DNA of 64,000 nt from Jiulongibacter sp966250325 (lineage in GTDB: Bacteria; Bacteroidota; Bacteroidia; Cytophagales; Spirosomataceae), in the NCBI GenBank assembly GCA_966250325.1, contig CBINGY010000005.1, positions 62,001 through 126,000 of the forward strand, written 5' to 3'. The translations under genes and the position numbers were made by a program. Below, one piece after another: positions 1 through 8,366 of the stretch. Under the pieces are notes generated by a model. That model made no database searches and was not told the origin of the DNA. It saw only the letters and a list, made by a program, of their open reading frames with translations. Every line of letters starts with the position of its first letter. The first letter of the stretch is position 1.

Positions 1-2
1 CT

Positions 3-317
3 GTATTCAGGAATTCTACTGAAATAAATAAAGCAAAGGTGGCTCTGGTTATAGATAACATTATGCTTGATTATACCGGTTTCAATTACGGGAGGTTTGA
101 TTTAAAGGTGAGATCTATCGATGCTCTCTACGATGGAAAAAATATAAAAATTCTGGAGCTAAATGGCGTAAACGCTGATCCGGCCCATATTTTTGATCCT
201 GAATACCGCCTGTTAACCGCGTATCGGGATGTAATCTGGCATTGGAAAAGATTAAGTGAAATAGCTATGGTTAATAGGAAGAATGGGCACAATGTCAACG
301 GAGCATTTCCTTTCTGA
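3..317 (+). CDS. ATP-grasp-like protein, C-terminal fragment (5' end outside window)
   Basis: The reading frame is open to the left edge, so this is the C-terminal ~104 residues of a longer protein; a GTG at 39 is not a convincing start. The segments FNYGRFDLKV and ILELNGVNADPAHIFDP resemble the last part of an ATP-grasp domain (D-Ala-D-Ala ligase/carboxylate-amine ligase type), where a Glu and an Asn in 'EhNg' bind Mg-ATP. That assignment rests on motif resemblance only. The substrate cannot be inferred from this fragment. It is followed by about 230 bases without a gene before the Crp-like regulator, so it probably ends its own transcription unit. Confidence 0.6.
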   Translation, partial: VFRNSTEINKAKVALVIDNIMLDYTGFNYGRFDLKVRSIDALYDGKNIKILELNGVNADPAHIFDPEYRLLTAYRDVIWHWKRLSEIAMVNRKNGHNVNGAFPF

Positions 318-545
318 ACCCGTAAGATCATCACCCGTCCAAACTTTCCGGTTTTGGGTTTCCCCTCTCAATCAATGTTAGCACAATCCATTTTTTAAGA
401 AAACGGACCTACGTTTTTAACCAGGAAAAACCGTTCGAGGTTTTATTTACTTTTTTCACAATGAAAAGAAATACGGGAATTGGAATGCAACCAATTGAAA
501 TATACATTCGTAAGAAAGACGAATACTTACCTAACTCACTCCCGA

Positions 546-1229
546 ATGTACTCTTCACAATACTGGTACCTGCAAAACCATTCCTTATTCAAACATCTGA
601 ACAGCAATGACCTGAATCAGATCTGCTATATCGCTGCCTACAAATCGGTAAGAAAAGGTGAAATCGTACTGTTTACAGAAGAAAACAAAGGAAGAGTATT
701 TATCCTGAAGAAAGGCAGTCTTAAAATAGTTAGAATAAATGAGCAAGGGGATGAAATTGTCAAAGACATCCTTCAGGTTGGAGACTTGTTTGGTTCTCTG
801 GACCTGGCGGAAAACGAAAACGATGAATACGCAATAGTGCTCACAGATACGGCCACATTTTGCAGTTTTAAGGCATGTGACTTTATCAAATTCATGGAGA
901 GTAAGCCTGAAGTGGCAGTTAAATACACCAAATGGGTAGGGTTTTGGTTCAAAAGGTTAGAGAACAGGTATTCAAACATTATGTTTAAAGATGCAAAAAC
1001 GCGTCTTCTCTATTTCCTCAACGATCTTTCACAGGGCCACCACGCCGATGAACACAGCTATGTCTCTTTACCCAATTACCTCACCCATCAGGATATTGCC
1101 AGCCTGATTTGCTGCACCCGCCAAACGGTTACCTCGCTTCTCAATTCCCTGAAAGCACAAGGAGTAATTTCGTACACCAGAAAAGAACTAAAGGTAAAAA
1201 TTTCCTCTCCTGAAATACTCAAATTATGA
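546..1229 (+). CDS. Crp/Fnr family transcriptional regulator
   Basis: Predicted DNA-binding regulator of 227 residues. Residues ~20-120 form a cyclic-nucleotide-binding type beta-roll (VRKGEIVLFTEENKGRVFIL, then GDLFGSLDL), and residues ~178-205 carry the Crp-type helix-turn-helix (LTHQDIASLICCTRQTVTSLL). No Fnr-type N-terminal cysteine cluster is visible. An in-frame TTG at 480 would add 22 residues, but the ATG at 546 places the conserved 'YW.L..HSLF..L' start correctly. A small inverted repeat (506-511/519-524) lies just before this ATG and could be an autoregulatory site. The DM13 operon follows in the same direction with its own promoter-like element. Ligand unknown. Confidence 0.85.
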   Translation: MYSSQYWYLQNHSLFKHLNSNDLNQICYIAAYKSVRKGEIVLFTEENKGRVFILKKGSLKIVRINEQGDEIVKDILQVGDLFGSLDLAENENDEYAIVLTDTATFCSFKACDFIKFMESKPEVAVKYTKWVGFWFKRLENRYSNIMFKDAKTRLLYFLNDLSQGHHADEHSYVSLPNYLTHQDIASLICCTRQTVTSLLNSLKAQGVISYTRKELKVKISSPEILKL

Positions 1230-1270
1230 AATTGGTCTTGTAGCCGACAAATACAAATACCCTGGGAATA

Positions 1271-1278
1271 TACATTTG
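1271..1278 (+). promoter_or_regulatory. Bacteroidota -7 promoter element of the DM13 operon
   Basis: TACATTTG matches the Bacteroidota -7 consensus TAnnTTTG and lies 36 bases before the DM13 ATG. I see no TTTG at the expected -33 position, so this is a one-box call. Confidence 0.4.
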
Positions 1279-1313
1279 GTTAATTCTATTTTAAACGTTA
1301 AAACAGAAATAGT

Positions 1314-1751
1314 ATGAAACCTATGTTGCTCCTCCTTCTTCTGGCTTTGGCAGGCTGCTCCAAAATCTCTGATATCGAACCGGAAGATAGCGTATCCCTG
1401 GAAAATGGAATTCAGCCAGAAACTGCATTTGCAGATCAAAAACTACTGCTTGAAGGAAAATTTATGAATAGTGGTTCCTACTCCACCAGCGGAACAGCGT
1501 TCATCTATGAGGCGAAAGACGGGAAAAAGTCCCTTGTACTTTCTGATCTCAAGTCGAGTGCAGGCCCCGATCTGAGGATCTATCTGGCCGGAAACAAATC
1601 TGCCGCAAACTTTATTGAGCTTAGTAAAAAAGTGGTAAACGGAAATAGCCAGTATGACATTCCTGCTCAGGCAGATATCAGCAAGCAAAGATTTGTACTC
1701 ATCTGGTGCAAGCAATTCTCGGTACTCTTCGGTCACGCCGAACTCAAATAA
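1314..1751 (+). CDS. DM13 domain lipoprotein
   Basis: A 145-residue exported lipoprotein. The N-terminus is a short hydrophobic stretch ending in the lipobox LALAGC, so Cys15 should be acylated. Residues ~45-145 match the DM13 (electron transfer DM13) family: a beta-rich body with 'GPDLRIYLAG', 'YDIPAQADISKQ' and the closing 'IWCKQFSVLFGHAEL', which contains the family's conserved Cys. DM13 domains are proposed to take part in periplasmic redox reactions; the partner is not known. It is the first gene of a tight four-gene run (DM13, secreted barrel-like protein, DinB-like, NRDE), separated from the next by only 17 bases. Confidence 0.85.
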   Translation: MKPMLLLLLLALAGCSKISDIEPEDSVSLENGIQPETAFADQKLLLEGKFMNSGSYSTSGTAFIYEAKDGKKSLVLSDLKSSAGPDLRIYLAGNKSAANFIELSKKVVNGNSQYDIPAQADISKQRFVLIWCKQFSVLFGHAELK

Positions 1752-1768
1752 CCAAACGCTTCTTACTC

Positions 1769-2464
1769 ATGAAAAAATACTTTTCATGGCTATTTCTATG
1801 CCTTTTGGCAATGAAAGGCCATTCGCAAAACCTGGATATAGCCCTTGCCGCCAAGAAAGAAGTAGCCCCTTCCGTTTCCTTCCAAAAGGTCTATGAGATT
1901 GGGAAAAAGAAAAAATTTCAGGCCGGATGGGGTTTGAGAGCCAACGCCTATTTCGCAGGCGAGAAGGAATACCTTACCGCACCTGCCAGACTTACGTCAG
2001 GCAAACAAAGTATAGTTGCATTTTTTACCGAGTACAATCCGGAAAAAATTGACACCATCAATTTCACACGATCAAATCTATTCTCGGTAAATGCCTTAAT
2101 TATTCTCCAATATAAATTCCGAAACGCGGCAATTGGTTTCAACATTGATGCCCTTGGATTTACCTTCGGAGGAAATCAAAGCGGAAAGTTCAGAGCTGCG
2201 GAGTCTGCGGCACTGCATAATTCAACCCAAACGGCATCACCTACTCCTTTTAATCTGCTGCTTATTTCGGATAGCGATCGGGGTAGTTTAAATTCCGAAT
2301 TGTATTTCAGACAAAACCTTAAAAATAGGAATGCACTCCGTTTCGGATTAAGTTTTCAATTTCTCGAATACACCACCCGGCAAGCACTTACTTTTGAAAA
2401 TGATCGGTTCAGACACAAAACACTCATGCCATTTGTGGCCTACAGTATCGGGTTAAATAAGTAA
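1769..2464 (+). CDS. Exported protein of unknown function, possible outer-membrane beta-barrel
   Basis: A 231-residue protein. The ATG at 1769 gives a clean signal peptide (MKKYFSWLFLCLLAMKGHSQ) and is preferred over an upstream in-frame codon inside the DM13 gene. The mature part is rich in aromatic and alternating polar/hydrophobic segments (GWGLRANAYF, FRNAAIGFNIDALGFTFGG, NALRFGLSFQFLEY), which fits a small outer-membrane barrel, but I do not recognise a named family. It lies between the DM13 lipoprotein and the DinB-like gene (5-base gap). Its constant pairing with DM13 in one operon suggests a shared envelope role. Confidence 0.6.
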   Translation: MKKYFSWLFLCLLAMKGHSQNLDIALAAKKEVAPSVSFQKVYEIGKKKKFQAGWGLRANAYFAGEKEYLTAPARLTSGKQSIVAFFTEYNPEKIDTINFTRSNLFSVNALIILQYKFRNAAIGFNIDALGFTFGGNQSGKFRAAESAALHNSTQTASPTPFNLLLISDSDRGSLNSELYFRQNLKNRNALRFGLSFQFLEYTTRQALTFENDRFRHKTLMPFVAYSIGLNK

Positions 2465-2469
2465 TACCA

Positions 2470-2967
2470 ATGGAAAATTTCCGAAATTATCATAGAGAAA
2501 TCCTGCTGGACATAGAAAAAATAACCCGCAGGCTGGATCAGGAACACTATACGAAAAAACTGGATATCCTAAGCGGAAGTTCGGTGGGGCAGCACATCAG
2601 ACATATCGTAGAGTTTTATGTATGTCTGTTTTCCAATACAGGCTACGTGAATTACGATGAGAGGGAGAGAAATGTATGTATTGAAAACTCAACCGACTAT
2701 TGCCTGAATGTCCTCGAAAATCTGAAGTTAAGACTGTGTCACCTTGATTTTGAGCAGGAAATACAGCTTAGACAAGAGCTGGATCAGGAGTTTATCTGCC
2801 TGAATACGAGCTATCAACGCGAACTTATCTATCTGGCAGAGCATACGGTTCATCATTTTGCTCTGCTTCGTATCGGATTGAGTTCCCTTTGCCCCGATTT
2901 CATTCCCGACAGCAACTTTGGAGTGGCTAAATCGACTCAAAAATACAGGGAAACATGTGCTTCCTGA
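2470..2967 (+). CDS. DinB-like four-helix-bundle protein
   Basis: A 165-residue cytoplasmic protein that is helical throughout. The histidines in SSVGQHIRHIVEFY (residues ~38-51) and HTVHHFALL (~122-130) are placed like the three-His metal site of DinB/YfiT-family proteins. In this family the metal site supports thiol-dependent transferase reactions in several members, but many have no known substrate. The 3' end overlaps the NRDE gene by 13 bases, which points to translational coupling. Confidence in the fold is good; function is unknown. Confidence 0.75.
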   Translation: MENFRNYHREILLDIEKITRRLDQEHYTKKLDILSGSSVGQHIRHIVEFYVCLFSNTGYVNYDERERNVCIENSTDYCLNVLENLKLRLCHLDFEQEIQLRQELDQEFICLNTSYQRELIYLAEHTVHHFALLRIGLSSLCPDFIPDSNFGVAKSTQKYRETCAS

Positions 2968-3671
2968 CCTACGTACCCACAGAAGATCATGGGTTCATCC
3001 TTACATCGAATCGGGATGAGCACATTGATCGTGCCCCTGCAAAGCCTCCCAGAAGATTGAAAATTCATACCTGCGAGGTTTTCTGCCCGATTGACCCTAT
3101 CTCCGATGGCACCTGGATTGCCACTGGTTCAGAATATACTCTGGTGATTCTGAACGGCGGCTTTAAAAAACACATGCCTAATCAGCGGTATCGGCAGAGT
3201 CGTGGGTGCATAATCCCCGATTTTTTTAAATGGAATAATCCCTATCTATTCTCTGAAAAATTTGACTTCAATGAAATGGAGCCTTTTACGCTGATCGTGT
3301 TCAGGAATCAGAACCGGTCAGAAATTGTGGAGATACGTTGGTGCAGCGGAAAAAAGCACGTCATTCCACTCAGCGGCGAGCAGGCACGGGTGTGGTCATC
3401 GGCTACTTTGTATGATTCTGTCGCCGAGATGAAAAGGAAGAATTGGTTTTTTTCCTATTTACAAGCTCACAAAGACTCAATTTCTTCCGAAAATTTACTG
3501 GACTTTCATAACACAAACTTCAGCGAAGATCCCTATAACAGCATTAAACTGAAAAGGGAGAATGGTATTGAAACCGTTTGCATCTCCCAGATTGAAATAC
3601 AACCTATCAGGAAAAGATTTTATTACCATAGCCTGAAAACTAATAATCCTGCCTGGTACATACTTTATTGA
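2955..3671 (+). CDS. NRDE family (TANGO2-like) protein
   Basis: A 238-residue protein starting with MCFLTYVP. Met removal would leave an N-terminal Cys, as in the NRDE/TANGO2 family with its Ntn-hydrolase-like fold. The family signature TSNRDE is at residues ~17-22, followed by 'GGTWIA'-type sequence (here SDGTWIATG). The family is linked to haem or lipid handling in eukaryotes, but the bacterial role is not settled. It is the last gene of the DM13 operon and overlaps DinB. About 145 bases with no credible gene separate it from the convergent DUF2480 gene. Confidence 0.85.
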   Translation: MCFLTYVPTEDHGFILTSNRDEHIDRAPAKPPRRLKIHTCEVFCPIDPISDGTWIATGSEYTLVILNGGFKKHMPNQRYRQSRGCIIPDFFKWNNPYLFSEKFDFNEMEPFTLIVFRNQNRSEIVEIRWCSGKKHVIPLSGEQARVWSSATLYDSVAEMKRKNWFFSYLQAHKDSISSENLLDFHNTNFSEDPYNSIKLKRENGIETVCISQIEIQPIRKRFYYHSLKTNNPAWYILY

Positions 3672-3817
3672 CCTGCAGCTATTCTACTTCAATAGAAGGA
3701 AATTTCTCAGACAGTAGTCTCTGAGTTCTTAAGTTGTAACGATTTGTGAAGTCAAAAATCCGTTTTTGTATGGAAAGAATGAGTTTATTCCGGGTAACAA
3801 GCAAAAGAGATTCTGCA

Positions 3818-4330
3818 TCAGATTTTCGACGGCTTATAAAGTGGTACCGTACTACAAGGCTCCCCAAACATCAGGCTTTTGACCAGTGGCCGAAGTCTGG
3901 TACTTATTTCCACATAAACTTCTACAGGAAGATCCACATTTGAGCAACCTTTCACCACTACCCGCTGATCACGGAATTGTTCAAAATCAAACTCATCAAA
4001 AAATCTTCGGTACAGCTTAATTTCGAGATCCTTCAGTGAGCCATAAACAACACAATTGGCGTATGGCTCAAGTTTTAAAGCCAGAAGCATATACGCCCAG
4101 GTAGGAATAATAGCATCTTCAGAGCAGGTAATAGCCACATTCTTTCCGGAGTATGCTGACCAATCGTGCGTCTTCAGAAATTCACGGAAGTCTTTCTCTT
4201 TCAGGATCATCCCCATGAAAAGGTTGTCTTTAAGATCATAAACCACTCGTTCTCCTTTATGGTAATAATCTTCCAGATCAAGACTGATGAGCCCGCTTGA
4301 AGCTACCCGGTTAATGATTTCTTCTGCCAT
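3818..4330 (-). CDS. DUF2480 family protein
   Basis: A 170-residue cytoplasmic protein matching DUF2480, a family essentially confined to Bacteroidota. Visible family features are the acidic start 'LISLDLEDYY', 'AIIPTWAYMLLA' (residues ~88-99), and a C-terminal 'GCSNVDLP..VY' plus 'GEPCSTVPLYK'. Cys residues in the last two motifs are conserved in the family as I know it and could form a metal or Fe-S site, which is inference. It is the final gene of a minus-strand run (VOC, MazG-like, membrane protein, DUF2480), 41 bases after the membrane protein. A 62-residue ORF overlapping its end in another frame was judged spurious. Confidence 0.8.
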   Translation of the reverse strand: MAEEIINRVASSGLISLDLEDYYHKGERVVYDLKDNLFMGMILKEKDFREFLKTHDWSAYSGKNVAITCSEDAIIPTWAYMLLALKLEPYANCVVYGSLKDLEIKLYRRFFDEFDFEQFRDQRVVVKGCSNVDLPVEVYVEISTRLRPLVKSLMFGEPCSTVPLYKPSKI

Positions 4331-4371
4331 GCCCTGAATAACAATTGAATATCCCGAAAGGTTTGATCCTT

Positions 4372-5358
4372 TCAGATCAAATCATCCTTTTCGGTTTCTT
4401 CCTGCTGTTCTGAAGGTTCTGCAGTAGGTAGGGAAATTGTCTCTTTGATCCGATTCTCAGCAGTTGAGACGGATTCAATCCGCCCGGAATCAGGCTCCTT
4501 CCACAATGTAACGGGATACTCCAGAACAAGCCCGGCAGCGAAAGCGTAATTCCAGTTCTTAAGAAAACTTCTTGAAAATACAACGAGCTGCTGCAAAGCC
4601 AGAATAACAAACACAGTAACTGCAGAACTCACGCCTATCCACTCTCCTAACCGTAGATATAGAAAGCTGATGCCGGTTCCTACCAGTGCCAGAAGCCAAA
4701 ACCCTCCCAGGGTTTCAGGTCTTTTCAACACGTATCTGAAGGCCAGCCAGAAAGCATCCACCACAGAAAGTCTTTTCTCAAGGGCCAAACAAACTTTGGA
4801 ATAAAAATTCACACAAAGACCGAAACCCATGCTCAACGCCAGCAGAACAAATGGCGGTATGGCCCATAACAAATAGCCTCTTTCTGAACTTCCCTCTGCA
4901 ATTAAGGCAAACACAAAAAAGAACAGACCGCAGACAAGAAACCAAACAAAAAGATGAATTCCCAGAATGAAGAGCAAAAGGAGATATTTGGGGAATAGGC
5001 GGACTGAATCTCCAAAAAACTGCCCGATAGGTGTATTACTCTTTCTCAAATATGCCGAAACTGCCCCGCCACTCAAAAAGGTATAGAGCAAAGAACCAGC
5101 AAAACCCGCAGCCAAACCCCAGATTACAACTGGTTTAAACAAGGTATCATTTTCCCGCATAAAATCAGCGAAAACCATAAAATCGAATTGTGTAAGAAGG
5201 TCGTTTAATACCGCTTTATTTCGGGATGCCTTCTCTAAAACCCCGTAAAACAGCCACACCGGGCCTGCTGCAAGAAGGAGAGTAAGCAGGTAGTAGAGAA
5301 TACTAATCCAGAAATTCCGTGTGGTTTTCTGAAAAGATAGCTTCAATAGGTTGGTCAT
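4372..5358 (-). CDS. Integral membrane protein, function unknown
   Basis: A 328-residue protein with about six or seven hydrophobic segments. The first is at residues ~15-38 (FWISILYYLLTLLLAAGPVW), others at ~78-98, ~123-150, ~160-185, ~215-235 and ~240-260. A charged tail of ~55 residues is rich in Glu, Ser and Thr (QQEETEKDD at the end) and is probably cytoplasmic. I recognise no enzyme motif. The start codon overlaps the stop of the MazG-like gene as ATGA, so translation is coupled. Confidence 0.7.
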   Translation of the reverse strand: MTNLLKLSFQKTTRNFWISILYYLLTLLLAAGPVWLFYGVLEKASRNKAVLNDLLTQFDFMVFADFMRENDTLFKPVVIWGLAAGFAGSLLYTFLSGGAVSAYLRKSNTPIGQFFGDSVRLFPKYLLLLFILGIHLFVWFLVCGLFFFVFALIAEGSSERGYLLWAIPPFVLLALSMGFGLCVNFYSKVCLALEKRLSVVDAFWLAFRYVLKRPETLGGFWLLALVGTGISFLYLRLGEWIGVSSAVTVFVILALQQLVVFSRSFLKNWNYAFAAGLVLEYPVTLWKEPDSGRIESVSTAENRIKETISLPTAEPSEQQEETEKDDLI

Positions 5359-5681
5359 TTCAGCTTTTCGTTATTTCGGTGTCGTTCAAAATCTCTCTTT
5401 GTTTTTTTCTCGAGATTACTTTTCAAGGCTTCGGTAAGATTTACGCCGGTTTGATTAGCCAGACAAATTAAAACAAATAGCACATCGGCCATTTCATCAC
5501 CCAGATCTTTGTCTTTATCCGATTCTTTTTCTGATTGCTCTCCATACCTTCGGGCAATAATCCTTGCTACTTCCCCAACTTCTTCCATGAGCAGAGCTGT
5601 ATTGGTAAGTTCATTAAAATACCTCACTCCTATGGTAGTAATCCATTCATCTATGATCTCCTGTGCCTCCTGAATTTGCAT
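5355..5681 (-). CDS. MazG-like nucleotide pyrophosphohydrolase
   Basis: A 108-residue all-alpha NTP pyrophosphohydrolase. Metal-binding acidic residues are in place: LLMEEVGEVARI supplies the EExxE motif (residues ~32-43) and DLGDEMADVLFVL the ExxD motif (~61-73). This architecture matches single-domain MazG-like/dUTPase-related housekeeping enzymes that hydrolyse non-canonical or excess NTPs to NMP and pyrophosphate. The ATG at 5681 is chosen over an upstream in-frame TTG at 5696. It lies 18-33 bases downstream of the VOC gene and overlaps the next gene by four bases. Confidence 0.85.
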   Translation of the reverse strand: MQIQEAQEIIDEWITTIGVRYFNELTNTALLMEEVGEVARIIARRYGEQSEKESDKDKDLGDEMADVLFVLICLANQTGVNLTEALKSNLEKKTKRDFERHRNNEKLK

Positions 5682-5714
5682 TTTGGTACTCAACAAACGA
5701 AATTAAAAACTGCT

Positions 5715-6755
5715 CTAAACTTTAACTTTGCCCCAGCCCAATGTACTTATCATCCAGTCGGGCAGTGGCTTCAGCATTCCCCGTTTCTGAAGATTGATAA
5801 AGATACCCAACTTTTTCATTACTGGTACTTTGTGCGTTTCCACAAATTCAAGAAGTGCTCCGTCAGGGTCTTCGATGTAACTGAACCTTCCGCCCGCGTC
5901 ACTCATTTTAAAGGTAGAGCCGCTATCCACTGTAAATGGAAACCCGGCCTGATGGGCCTTTTTCTTAAAGGCCTCCATATCCAGCGTATCAAAACACAGA
6001 TGGATATAGCCCAAATCACCCCAGCTGCGGCCTTCCATGATCACATTTCCTTTACCCTGGGCGAGTTGAACCAGCTCAATTTCGATATTTCCAAAAAGTT
6101 TATAAAACGCTCCCCGTGGTTTCTGTGTTTTCCGAAGTAATACTCTCCTTACTTCATTTTTCCCACCATTAAGGTTTTCAAAATCCGGGAAAATACCAGT
6201 TTCATCGTACACTGTTTCATTAATACCCAATACATCCCGGTAAAGTTTGAGCGATTGCTCCATATCGCTTACTCCGATCACTGTACCAAGCACTCCACCC
6301 GTATGATCCGGTTTTTTATTAAACCAGGAGGTATCTGGCACCAGTTGCAACTGGTTGCCATAAGGATCTTTCAGGTAAGCTACCGTATCTCCGTTCGGTG
6401 CCGTTGAGGTTGTTATTCCAAGATTCAGGGCCAGGCCGGCCACATGACTGCTTTTAAGTTTGACACAAAAAATTCCCAGGTCTCCCAGTGCCGGTTCTTT
6501 TTTCGCAGCCAACGGCTTGGGGTCATTCGATTGCCAGATTTCAGCACCTCCTCCACCAGCCATGTTTACGGCCAGAATAGCCCGTCTTTCACGCACTATT
6601 CCATTGGTATGAGGCGTCATGAGCTCTGCCCGTGCCACATCATCAAACACCGGCACATCAAGACCCAGGTTTTTGTTATACCACAAAAAGGCCTCCCAGG
6701 CATCTTCTACGCCAATTCCCACCTGCTGAATTCCGGTAAAAAGGGTATCGCTCAT
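5715..6755 (-). CDS. VOC (glyoxalase/dioxygenase-fold) protein, two tandem domains
   Basis: A 346-residue protein with two vicinal-oxygen-chelate modules, residues ~5-145 and ~155-315. Each has the characteristic end 'YLKDPYGNQLQLV' or 'YIEDPDGALLEFVE', where the Glu/Gln position is a metal ligand. The second module also has 'GYIHLCFDT', giving a ligand His. The first domain has Gln instead of Glu in the final strand, so the functional metal site is probably in the second. It could be a lyase, dioxygenase or isomerase; substrate not inferable. First gene of the minus-strand operon running to DUF2480. Confidence 0.8.
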   Translation of the reverse strand: MSDTLFTGIQQVGIGVEDAWEAFLWYNKNLGLDVPVFDDVARAELMTPHTNGIVRERRAILAVNMAGGGGAEIWQSNDPKPLAAKKEPALGDLGIFCVKLKSSHVAGLALNLGITTSTAPNGDTVAYLKDPYGNQLQLVPDTSWFNKKPDHTGGVLGTVIGVSDMEQSLKLYRDVLGINETVYDETGIFPDFENLNGGKNEVRRVLLRKTQKPRGAFYKLFGNIEIELVQLAQGKGNVIMEGRSWGDLGYIHLCFDTLDMEAFKKKAHQAGFPFTVDSGSTFKMSDAGGRFSYIEDPDGALLEFVETHKVPVMKKLGIFINLQKRGMLKPLPDWMISTLGWGKVKV

Positions 6756-6758
6756 CGT

Positions 6759-6766
6759 TAGATTTG
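6759..6766 (+). promoter_or_regulatory. Possible -7 promoter element for the D-threonine-aldolase-like gene
   Basis: TAGATTTG fits TAnnTTTG, 70 bases before the GTG start at 6836, in the short divergent spacer next to the VOC gene. No matching -33 box seen. Confidence 0.3.
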
Positions 6767-6835
6767 GTTATTGCTTCGCAAAAATGCCCTCTTTCAGAAA
6801 ATTTTCCACAGTTTTGAAATAAAAACCCGATCAAA

Positions 6836-7936
6836 GTGGCAAACTGGTACCAAATAGACGAGATAGACAAGGTAGATTCTCCTTCACTCCTATTATCCTT
6901 AGAGATTCTGGATAAAAATATCGATGAAATGATCTCAATGGTGAATGGTGATATCTCACGACTGATGCCCCATGTTAAAACCAACAAATGTCGCCAGGTA
7001 ATTGAAAGGATGGCAACTAAAGGTATCAGCCGATTTAAAGCTTCCACACTGGCAGAGGCTGAAATAGCCGCAGAAGCAGGTGCAGATACAGTTTTGATAG
7101 CACACCAGTTGGTAGGCCCTAAAATCCAACGTTTTTTTGATCTGTCAGCTGCTTTCAAAAAAACAACCTTCGGCACTTTAATAGACAATAGCAGCAGCCT
7201 TTTCCATCTCTCTCAGATGGCTCAAAAAAATAACAGCCAGGCAACCATTTACATTGACATAAACAATGGCATGGATCGCAGTGGTGTAAAACCCGGTCAA
7301 AAACTGGCAGATCTCATTGAGCTCTGCAAAGAAGACAAAAATACCTCCCTGAAAGGCCTTCATATCTATGACGGCCACCATCGGGAAGAAGAATTGATGG
7401 AACGTAAGCGTCAGGTCAATTTTGATTTTGAAAAAGTACATCCCTACTACGAAATCCTGCCAGAAGGTTTTGAACTTATTTCAGGTGGGACTCCTACTTT
7501 TTCGGTACATAAAGAGCGAATTAACCGGATCTGCAGCCCCGGCACCTGTGTGTTTAACGACTGGGGCTATGGAGAACGCTTCAGAGATCAGCATTTTGAA
7601 CCCGCCGTTTTGCTGGTCACCCGGGTTATCTCAAAACCTACTGCAGGTGTAGTAACCATTGACCTGGGGCATAAATCTGTAGCATCTGAAAACCCCATTG
7701 ACAAACGTGTCAAACTTCTCAATCTGAAAGAATATGAGCTGCTGTCTCAAAGTGAAGAACATGGCGTTTTGAAAGTAGAAAACTGGGAAGAAATTCAGGT
7801 GGGAGATGTATTTTTCGGTTTGCCCTATCATATTTGCCCCACCGTAAACCTTCACGACGGATTTACGGTTATAGATAACGGAAAAATTACAGATTACTGG
7901 GAAATTACCGCCCGTAGAAGAAAAATCAGGTATTAA
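6836..7936 (+). CDS. D-threonine-aldolase-like PLP enzyme (alanine-racemase fold)
   Basis: A 366-residue fold-III PLP enzyme. The N-terminal barrel carries LMPHVKTNKC (residues ~43-52), in which the Lys after HV is the expected Schiff-base lysine. 'FKASTLAEAEIAAEAGA' follows as in the family. The C-terminal beta domain ends with HICPTVNLHDG, the His-x-Cys pair that binds the divalent metal in D-threonine aldolase/D-serine dehydratase enzymes. The likely reaction is retro-aldol cleavage or dehydration of a beta-hydroxy D-amino acid. Starts at GTG; no closer ATG fits. A GroES-like gene follows 5 bases later. Confidence 0.85.
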   Translation: MANWYQIDEIDKVDSPSLLLSLEILDKNIDEMISMVNGDISRLMPHVKTNKCRQVIERMATKGISRFKASTLAEAEIAAEAGADTVLIAHQLVGPKIQRFFDLSAAFKKTTFGTLIDNSSSLFHLSQMAQKNNSQATIYIDINNGMDRSGVKPGQKLADLIELCKEDKNTSLKGLHIYDGHHREEELMERKRQVNFDFEKVHPYYEILPEGFELISGGTPTFSVHKERINRICSPGTCVFNDWGYGERFRDQHFEPAVLLVTRVISKPTAGVVTIDLGHKSVASENPIDKRVKLLNLKEYELLSQSEEHGVLKVENWEEIQVGDVFFGLPYHICPTVNLHDGFTVIDNGKITDYWEITARRRKIRY

Positions 7937-7941
7937 AAAGT

Positions 7942-8319
7942 ATGATGGAGATTACTGCAGACAACAAGCTCAAACGAATGGTGATAGTGGGTGATCGTGT
8001 ACTCATTAAACCGAGAGAACATGCCGGCAAAACCAAAACAGGCCTGCTGCTGCCGCCTACAGTGACCGAAAAAGAAGAAGTGCAATCTGGTTACGTAGTC
8101 AAAGTAGGGCCGGGATACCCCCTCCCCGCCGCCACGGAAGACGAGCCCTGGAAAGGGACCGAAGAGAAAGTGAAGTATATGCCCCTCCAGGCTGAGGAAG
8201 GCGATCTGGCCATTTACCTGCAACGCCATGCCATCGAAATCCAGTACGAGCATGAAAAATACGTGATTGTTCCCCAAAGTTCGATTCTGATGCTGGAGCG
8301 TAGCGAAGATTTGTTTTGA
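7942..8319 (+). CDS. GroES-like (Cpn10 fold) protein, stand-alone
   Basis: A 125-residue protein whose start 'IVGDRVLIKPREHAGKTKTGLLLPP' region resembles Cpn10: a 'DRVL(I/V)KP' strand and 'T.gGl.LP' where the mobile loop would be. It differs from true GroES (~95 residues). There is an insertion of about 25 residues between 'VVKVGPGYPLP' and 'EEGDLAIYLQRHAIEIQYE', and no GroEL gene is adjacent. It is probably a divergent co-chaperonin paralogue rather than the main GroES. Co-transcribed with the PLP enzyme (5-base gap). Start could be either of two consecutive ATGs. Confidence 0.75.
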   Translation: MMEITADNKLKRMVIVGDRVLIKPREHAGKTKTGLLLPPTVTEKEEVQSGYVVKVGPGYPLPAATEDEPWKGTEEKVKYMPLQAEEGDLAIYLQRHAIEIQYEHEKYVIVPQSSILMLERSEDLF

Positions 8320-8366
8320 TTATACTGTAGAAGGACCGGGTAAGACAAGTACCATTCCCTTACTTT

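Noticed and set aside
3679..3867. 62-residue minus-strand ORF overlapping the DUF2480 end
   Set aside because: No family features or signal, and the DUF2480 frame has the expected family ending.
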